Below, one piece after another: positions 59,045-64,000 of a stretch of 64,000 nt of DNA (position 1 is its first letter; each line of letters begins with the position of its first letter). A program made the translations under genes and the position numbers. The notes below the pieces were generated by a model that saw only the letters and a program-made list of their open reading frames with translations, ran no database searches and was not told the DNA's origin. Source of the stretch: Fredericiella sp038205395 (GTDB lineage Bacteria; Chloroflexota; Anaerolineae; Caldilineales; Caldilineaceae). Location: NCBI GenBank assembly GCA_038205395.1, contig JBBRBX010000001.1, forward strand, positions 62,001 through 126,000, read 5' to 3'.

Positions 59045-60307
59045 TTACCGGACGATATAGGTGTAGACGATTGGATCGCCGTCCTTATCCTCCGCATTAA
59101 TCCAAAGGCGGCGTGGGTTGGTTTCGGTAATCAACAGGCTGAGCATATTCTGCGTGTTGAACGTGGCATCATCCGGCTTCTCCCATACGCCGCCAACCTT
59201 GCTCTGGATGTAGAGGCCGGCGCCGGTCGCCAGATAGAGGCTGCCGTTGCTGCCATAGGCCAGATCGTTCATGGCGACGTTCGTCTTGCCCAAATACTGC
59301 AAGCCGTTATTGGAGAATGTCCAGTTGACGCCATAATCAGCAGTAGACCAAACGCCCTTGCTGTCTACAATCCATAACTGTCCGCCCTCATACAAGCTGG
59401 CCAACACCGTTGTGACGCCAACCGGCGCCTGTGACGGATCCGTAATATTTGCCCAGGTGTCGCCCATATCGCCACTAAAGGCAACCACGCCGACATTCTG
59501 CAGATCGTTGCCCACGGCAAAGAGCTGGTCCCAGTGCGGCGCCGCCGGGCGCGGGTTGCCGACAAGTGAGCCGGAGCTCATGTCGACCGGCGCATACGTC
59601 TGCCACAGGTTGTCGGCAGCCGCAGCCGGCTTGGGCGACCATGTCTGTCCGCCGTCAGTCGACAGATAGAGCGTGGTGCAGTCGGAGGCAAAGACATTAT
59701 CAGGGTTGCTCTGATCAATGAGCAGCGGCTTGAGGTCAAGCCCAGTGGGCAGCTCATCCCAAGTCTCGCCCCCGTCAACCGACTTATACATCGGTGAAAT
59801 CGTCAGCGCCGCACTTGTGCAGTTAGGGCCTTCGCCACTGTACAGCACGTTGGGATCGGAAGCGCTCATCAAGAAATCACCTACAAAGGGATCCGTAACG
59901 ACCAGATACCAGGAGCGACCATCGAGGTCGGATCGATAGAGCCAATTGTTGTCCGTATAGACATAGAGCGTGGAACTGAGACGGTCTCCAATTACCTTGG
60001 TGATCTTATAGCTGCCCAACATGGCGCCGGTGGCCGCCTTGCTCGGTGCAGGAGTCGGAGAGACCGGCTGCGGCTGCGGCTGGGGGCGTGGGCGCGGCGT
60101 AGGCGGCGGCACGGTGCCATGTGGTGTCGGAGTCGGCAGCGGGCTTGGCGGAATTGTTTGCTGCAGATCGTACTGCGGCGCTCCAAAAACAGCGGCCATT
60201 GTAGCCGTCAAAGACGGCCCGCCCGCCGCCATGACGACTGACGGCAGTGCCACCAACGCCAAGACGAGCGCAGGCAGCACGACAAAGGTGCGAAACAAAG
60301 TTTTCAT
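59045..60307 (-). CDS. Secreted BNR/Asp-box repeat protein
   Basis: A 420-aa exported protein. Signal peptide (about residues 1-28, ends SVVMAAG), then a Pro-rich linker (about 50-90). Residues about 95-420 form a beta-propeller with Asp-box repeats of the SxDxGxTW type: KSVDGGETW, STDGGQTW, SGDMGDTW, STADYGVNW. Such domains occur in sialidases and in YCF48/VPS10-like proteins; no sialidase catalytic Arg triad is recognised. ATG at 60307 follows GGGAGGAT. Confidence 0.82.
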   Translation of the reverse strand: MKTLFRTFVVLPALVLALVALPSVVMAAGGPSLTATMAAVFGAPQYDLQQTIPPSPLPTPTPHGTVPPPTPRPRPQPQPQPVSPTPAPSKAATGAMLGSYKITKVIGDRLSSTLYVYTDNNWLYRSDLDGRSWYLVVTDPFVGDFLMSASDPNVLYSGEGPNCTSAALTISPMYKSVDGGETWDELPTGLDLKPLLIDQSNPDNVFASDCTTLYLSTDGGQTWSPKPAAAADNLWQTYAPVDMSSGSLVGNPRPAAPHWDQLFAVGNDLQNVGVVAFSGDMGDTWANITDPSQAPVGVTTVLASLYEGGQLWIVDSKGVWSTADYGVNWTFSNNGLQYLGKTNVAMNDLAYGSNGSLYLATGAGLYIQSKVGGVWEKPDDATFNTQNMLSLLITETNPRRLWINAEDKDGDPIVYTYIVR

Positions 60308-60607
60308 AGAAAATCCTCCCAGAAACGGCATCAAACAATGGTGGCTGCGGTCGGTGCAACCGGAAAGTAAGTCGACGATGGACGGAACAGACAAGCCACG
60401 TCAGCCGGTGCGGCGCCTGGCACATGCGGCGGGCTAAATTGCCGTCTACGTCAACCATGACGGTGCAGGCAAGGAGAAAGTAACGGGCAATTTTCATGAA
60501 TGTCGGTGAACCGGACGCTGAGAGGCCGGGAGGCAAACGTTTGACAAATCAGCGCAAAATCACTAGGATGCTGAGACTGGCGGATAATTGTGGAAGAGTA
60601 GAGGGTC
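60308..60607. other. Intergenic region between divergent genes
   Basis: About 300 nt with no supported gene. It contains the peptide deformylase promoter at its right end; nothing else stands out. Confidence 0.5.
60541..60569 (+). promoter_or_regulatory. Promoter of the peptide deformylase gene
   Basis: TTGACA (60541-60546), a 17-nt spacer and TAGGAT (60564-60569); predicted leader of about 32 nt ending in AGAGGG before the ATG. Confidence 0.7.
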
Positions 60608-61183
60608 ATGGCGCTGTTAGAAATTGTGACTGTTGGTGACGCCAACGATGAGGTGCTGGTCAGAGCGGCCGGACGTGTACGCGAGTTTGGACCGGCGCTG
60701 CACAAGCTGCTCGATGACATGCTGGAAACCATGCGAGAAGCGCCGGGCGTGGGTCTGGCTGCCCCGCAGGTGGGGATAGGGTTGCGCGTCGCCGTGATTG
60801 AGTATCCCGAAGACGAGGAAGAGCCGGAGAACACCAAACGCGTATATGAAATTATCAACCCCGAAGTCATCAAGCAGAAGGGCAGCGACAACGGCCAAGA
60901 AGGCTGCCTCAGCATACCAGGGCTGGCGGCGGATGTGGAGCGGCCGACCTATGTGCTGATCAAGGCGCAGGATCGCCACGGCAAAGAGATCCGCATCAAA
61001 GCCTATGACTGGCTGGCGCGCGTTTTCCTGCACGAGATCGACCATTTGCACGGTGTTCTCATGACCGACAAAGCCACACAGGTGTACAAGCTGGTTAAGA
61101 ACAGTGACGGAGAAGTCGAAGCTGTTCCGCTGGAACAAACACCGATCTTGCGCTCGACCGCTCACCCTGCACCGGCCAGCTAA
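60608..61183 (+). CDS. def: Peptide deformylase
   Basis: A 191-aa metalloenzyme that removes the formyl group from nascent proteins. All three motifs are present: GVGLAAPQVG, EGCLSIPG (metal Cys) and FLHEIDHLHGVLM (HExxH). A short acidic insert (PEDEEEPENTK) sits between the first two. ATG at 60608. Single gene bounded by its own promoter and terminator. Confidence 0.96.
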   Translation: MALLEIVTVGDANDEVLVRAAGRVREFGPALHKLLDDMLETMREAPGVGLAAPQVGIGLRVAVIEYPEDEEEPENTKRVYEIINPEVIKQKGSDNGQEGCLSIPGLAADVERPTYVLIKAQDRHGKEIRIKAYDWLARVFLHEIDHLHGVLMTDKATQVYKLVKNSDGEVEAVPLEQTPILRSTAHPAPAS

Positions 61184-61211
61184 GAGATGCGCTGAAAAAA
61201 GAGCAATAAAA

Positions 61212-61238
61212 AAACGAGCGTTGCATTGACGCTCGTTT
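61212..61238. terminator. Bidirectional intrinsic terminator
   Basis: Perfect 10-bp stem (61212-61221 and 61229-61238) with a 7-nt loop, A-run before and T-rich sequence after; between the convergent def and RodZ-like genes. Confidence 0.88.
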
Positions 61239-61262
61239 CTTTATACCGTTCTCACGGTTTAC

Positions 61263-62435
61263 TTACGGATTGGGGGCCGGTTCAACAGGGGCAGCTTCTT
61301 CTACAGGTGCAGCTTCTACAGGTGCAGGCGGCGGCGCTTCCACCACAGGCAGATCGGCAGGAGCATCGCTCACCAACTCAGCAAAAACCCACGAATTGTC
61401 GGAAAGCTGGTACCAGGTTCCATCGGCGCTGCGCCCAATGATCGTGATGGGCTGCCCGGCCTGTAGACCGGCCAGTATTGGATAATCGGTGCCTGGCCCC
61501 GTGCGCAGGTTAGCGCCTGTGTTTACCGTTGCCGCGGCAGGAGCGGTGGTAGGGGTTGGCGTCGGTTCAGCCGGTTGGGGCGTCGGGCTGGGCAGCAGCG
61601 CCAACAGAGACACAGCAGCCTCAGGCGTAACGACAGGCTCCGCCTCAATGGTGCTGTCGGCGACAAGCGGTGGAGCGACAGCATCAACAGCGAGAGCGGG
61701 CGCAGATACTGCGGTCGGCTGTGGAGCTTCCGTGGCAGGCGCAGTCAAAGCCGCTGCCGCCGCCGCACCAGTTTGGCTGTCCGAAGCGGTTAGATTGGGC
61801 GGCAGAGTTGCCACTACCGGCGGCGTTGCCGCAGCCGTGGGAGCCTGCCACTCTGCAATCTGACGCTGGCCCGCCGCAACCCAGCGGCCCACCTGGGGGC
61901 CGAGCTGCGTCACACCGAGATAGCCCAACCCAACAAAAGCAGCAATCGCCACGAAGGCCAGAAAAGGCGCCCAGTTAATCTGGCGCGCCGCATCCAAGTC
62001 ATCGCCTTCATCTTTCAAGGCGACATCTTTGGGACGATAATCTACTTTGCGTTCAGGCGGCAAAGCGCTGCCGGCGCTGGTATTAACCAGCACTGCAGCC
62101 AACGAATCGTCTGCTACAGCGCGCCGGCGTTCTATCATTTCAGTAGGCTCTAAGCCTAAATAGGTGGCATAATTGCGCAGGAAACCACGTCCGACAACTT
62201 CACCGGGAAGAAGGTCCCACTCATCCGCTTCCAAGGCGGCAAGATACTTCTGCCGGATGCGCGTGGCGACTTCAGCCTCGGCCAAAGTGACACCCATGGC
62301 CTCGCGCCGCTCACGCAAGAGGGGGCCAGTGCTCTGAACAGGGGCGGGCGCCATACTGCGGCTTCCTCTTCCCTGCTTGGCGGGGGCATCACTGCGGACA
62401 GACTTCCCGGAATTCAAGGTCAGCATATCAGCCAT
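61263..62435 (-). CDS. RodZ-like HTH membrane protein with SH3 domain
   Basis: A 390-aa protein. Residues about 40-110 are a RodZ-type helix-turn-helix (LLRERREAMGVTLAEAEVAT, RQKYLAALEADEWDLLPGEV, GRGFLRNYATYLGL). One membrane helix is at about 160-178 (FLAFVAIAAFVGLGYLGV). The outer part is an Ala/Pro/Thr-rich linker of about 120 aa, then a bacterial SH3 domain (about 295-350: GANLRTGPGTDYPILAGLQA, GTWYQLSDNSWVFAELV) and a Pro-rich tail. RodZ links MreB to the wall machinery; the SH3 domain may bind peptidoglycan. ATG at 62435. Confidence 0.87.
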   Translation of the reverse strand: MADMLTLNSGKSVRSDAPAKQGRGSRSMAPAPVQSTGPLLRERREAMGVTLAEAEVATRIRQKYLAALEADEWDLLPGEVVGRGFLRNYATYLGLEPTEMIERRRAVADDSLAAVLVNTSAGSALPPERKVDYRPKDVALKDEGDDLDAARQINWAPFLAFVAIAAFVGLGYLGVTQLGPQVGRWVAAGQRQIAEWQAPTAAATPPVVATLPPNLTASDSQTGAAAAAALTAPATEAPQPTAVSAPALAVDAVAPPLVADSTIEAEPVVTPEAAVSLLALLPSPTPQPAEPTPTPTTAPAAATVNTGANLRTGPGTDYPILAGLQAGQPITIIGRSADGTWYQLSDNSWVFAELVSDAPADLPVVEAPPPAPVEAAPVEEAAPVEPAPNP

Positions 62436-62731
62436 TAGAACGATTGCATCTGCCTTTCTTAAGACTAGCCAAAGCCACCTCAGCGGGTGACCTTCCATAC
62501 GTAAGCAGGAAAAGCAGGAAAAACTGCCCTTTATGCAGTCTAGCCTGCTGCAATGCCTTTGTCAATTGTCGATTCCCAACTTCTAGATCCGTTTTTGTCT
62601 CTACTCCGAGGCGAACAGACCAAGATTAACCTGGCAGCTGCCAGGCGCTAGACTAACGCCTTCTGTTTAACGGCAGTTCCCGCACACAAGTGCCCTTCCG
62701 GGGGCCTCGCCGGCTGCCGGCACTCATAAAC
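62436..62731. other. Intergenic region upstream of the RodZ-like gene
   Basis: About 300 nt between the RodZ-like gene start and the tRNA terminator. No supported gene; it should contain the RodZ-like gene's promoter, which I could not resolve. Confidence 0.4.
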
Positions 62732-62760
62732 AAAACGCCCTCCAGACTGGGGAGGGCGCT
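62732..62760 (-). terminator. Intrinsic terminator of the tRNA-Thr gene
   Basis: On the minus strand, an 8-bp GC-rich stem (62751-62758 and 62736-62743) with a 7-nt loop, followed by TTTT (62735-62732). Confidence 0.85.
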
Positions 62761-62765
62761 TTGAA

Positions 62766-62838
<73 letters not shown>

Positions 62839-62855
62839 AGTTTACTCGACACGGA

Positions 62856-62884
62856 AGTATAGCCGGTTTGCTGCCATCAAGCAA
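62856..62884 (-). promoter_or_regulatory. Promoter of the tRNA-Thr gene
   Basis: On the minus strand, TTGCTT (62879-62884), a 17-nt spacer and TATACT (62856-62861); predicted start about 11 nt before the mature 5' end. Confidence 0.75.
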
Positions 62885-62929
62885 ATTTGAGCGCCGCAAG
62901 AGGCTATTTTTTTCCGCACACTGACCGCC

Positions 62930-64000
62930 TTATGCCGATATCTGCGGCTGCGAACTCGCCGCCTGCTCCTGCTGCGCAGCCGGCAGTGCCATCGTTTGCT
63001 TATGTTGTGCAATGGCAGCCTTGATAAATCCTAGAAACAACGGATGCGGTTTATTGGGACGGCTCTTGAATTCCGGATGAAACTGGCTGCCTACCATAAA
63101 GGGATGATTAGCCAGTTCGGCGATCTCCACCAGCCGCCCATCGGGCGACAGACCGGCGAAAATCATTCCGTTGCGCTCCATCTCGCCACGAAAAGCGTTG
63201 TTGAACTCAAAACGGTGGCGGTGACGTTCCTGAACCAGTTCACCATAGCCCATACTGGTATAAGCCTCGCCGGCGTGCGTGCCGGGCACAAGCTGGCAGT
63301 CGTATACGCCCAGCCGCATGGTGCCGCCCATGTCTGCAATATCACGCTGGTCAGGCATCAAGTCGATAATTGGATACTCCGTGCTGAGGTCAAATTCCGT
63401 GCTGTTTGGCTCATCGCTTTGCAAAATATTGCGTGCGAATTCAACACACATAACTTGCATACCCAAACATAGACCCAGATAGGGAACAGCTTGCTCGCGC
63501 GCAAAGCGCGCCGCTCCGATCATCCCTTCCACACCGCGGTAGCCAAAGCCGCCGGGAACAACAATGCCATCCACCGCCTCCAACCGCTCGTAGTCCCGCC
63601 CTTTCTCCAATTCTTCAGAGCTAATCCAGGTAATCTCAATATCCCAGCCTATGGCTAAACCAGCATGGATCAGGGACTCTTTGACGCTTAAATAGGCATC
63701 CTCCAACTCGACATACTTGCCGACAAGACCAATGTGAAGCACCGGTTTTTCTGAGCGCAGCTTGCTGACAAACTGCCTCCAGTCCGCCAACCCCTCCTGC
63801 GCCGAACGCATCTCGGTCAACCCCAACTGCCCCACAATCCAACTGCCAATCCCTGCGTCTTCCAGGTTCAAAGGCACGGAATAAATTGTATCTGAGGTAA
63901 CAAGCGACACCACCGCCTCCTTCTCCACGTCACAGAAAAGGGCGGTTTTTGCAATCACCTCCTCATCCACCGGCGCATCCGAACGCAGCACAATCACATC
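62930..64000 (-). CDS. pyrG: CTP synthase, C-terminal two-thirds (N-terminus off the window)
   Basis: 357 codons are visible, open to the window edge. The end of the synthetase domain is present (CDVEKEAVVSLVTSDTIYSV, then PLNLEDAGIG), followed by the glutaminase domain: LHIGLVGKYVELEDAYLSVK, VPGGFGYRGVEGMIGA, nucleophile YLGLCLGMQVMCVEFARN, and the His/Glu pair in QFHPEFKSRPNKPHPLF. The enzyme makes CTP from UTP, ATP and glutamine. The P-loop part lies beyond the window. A Gln/Ala/Ser-rich tail ends the protein. Confidence 0.96.
   Translation of the reverse strand, partial: DVIVLRSDAPVDEEVIAKTALFCDVEKEAVVSLVTSDTIYSVPLNLEDAGIGSWIVGQLGLTEMRSAQEGLADWRQFVSKLRSEKPVLHIGLVGKYVELEDAYLSVKESLIHAGLAIGWDIEITWISSEELEKGRDYERLEAVDGIVVPGGFGYRGVEGMIGAARFAREQAVPYLGLCLGMQVMCVEFARNILQSDEPNSTEFDLSTEYPIIDLMPDQRDIADMGGTMRLGVYDCQLVPGTHAGEAYTSMGYGELVQERHRHRFEFNNAFRGEMERNGMIFAGLSPDGRLVEIAELANHPFMVGSQFHPEFKSRPNKPHPLFLGFIKAAIAQHKQTMALPAAQQEQAASSQPQISA

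Overview
The window reads as a chromosomal segment of a moderately GC-rich, aerobic bacterium, most likely a member of the Chloroflexota (Caldilineae/Anaerolineae-like). That placement is an inference from the gene mix: a caa3-type oxidase cluster with CtaG, SURF1 and heme O synthase, a MoxR-type DUF4129/DUF4350 cluster, corrinoid/UroD-type methyltransferases, an F420-type LLM oxidoreductase and LPxTG-like tails. No 16S rRNA or other decisive phylogenetic marker is present. There are no insertion sequences, phage genes or CRISPR arrays. Genes are tightly packed, often with 4-nt ATGA/GTGA overlaps, and several convergent pairs share perfect hairpin terminators.

Layout. 1-7065 (minus): end of a DUF4350/DUF4129/membrane-protein cluster, an enolase-superfamily epimerase, a P-loop NTPase, a cyclophilin, a GNAT and a GNAT-GrpB fusion. 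7204-8347 (plus): HipA-like kinase and DUF3037 pair. 8421-11250 (minus): two secreted LPxTG-like proteins (fasciclin and beta-propeller). 11694-13957: DUF308 membrane protein, a small membrane protein, mnmA. 14093-17220 (plus): Wzm/Wzt-type polysaccharide exporter with a coiled-coil methyltransferase. 17206-19791: ring-cleaving dioxygenase, then a PadR regulator with its membrane partner. 19927-23780 (minus): a corrinoid protein with three UroD-fold proteins, a methyl-transfer operon of unknown substrate. 23892-29480 (plus): glycosyltransferase, then an M20 amidohydrolase / MFS / RidA / LLM oxidoreductase / DinB run.

29517-37549 (mostly minus): macrodomain protein, CocE-type hydrolase, YhhN, ICMT-like methyltransferase, CorC/CNNM-type protein, oligopeptidase B-like S9 peptidase, plus one plus-strand DUF2807 lipoprotein. 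37661-40823: lipoprotein with META and degenerate deacetylase domains; triple-LysM protein. 41040-46569: LacI regulator with its own operator, DedA, YebC, ruvC, response regulator, ruvA, efp. 46572-48479: MFS transporter, 2Fe-2S ferredoxin. 48559-56117 (minus): the cytochrome oxidase cluster coxB-coxA-coxIV-coxC then ctaG, an unknown protein, SURF1 and ctaB, with one intrinsic terminator and one large hairpin inside it. 56373-58979: Fur/PerR regulator with paired boxes and a P1B-4 type metal ATPase. 59045-64000: BNR-repeat secreted protein, peptide deformylase, RodZ-like HTH/SH3 protein, tRNA-Thr(CGT), and CTP synthase running off the window.

The strongest candidates for new biology are the corrinoid/UroD operon, the built-in terminator and hairpin that split the oxidase cluster, the PerR-box pair governing a P1B-4 ATPase, the lipoprotein whose deacetylase domain has lost its metal site, an EF-P with arginine at the modified position, and several promoters whose -10 box lies 6-7 nt before the start codon (leaderless mRNAs). 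Motifs, promoters and hairpins were read directly from the sequence; family names rest on recognition, not on a database search.
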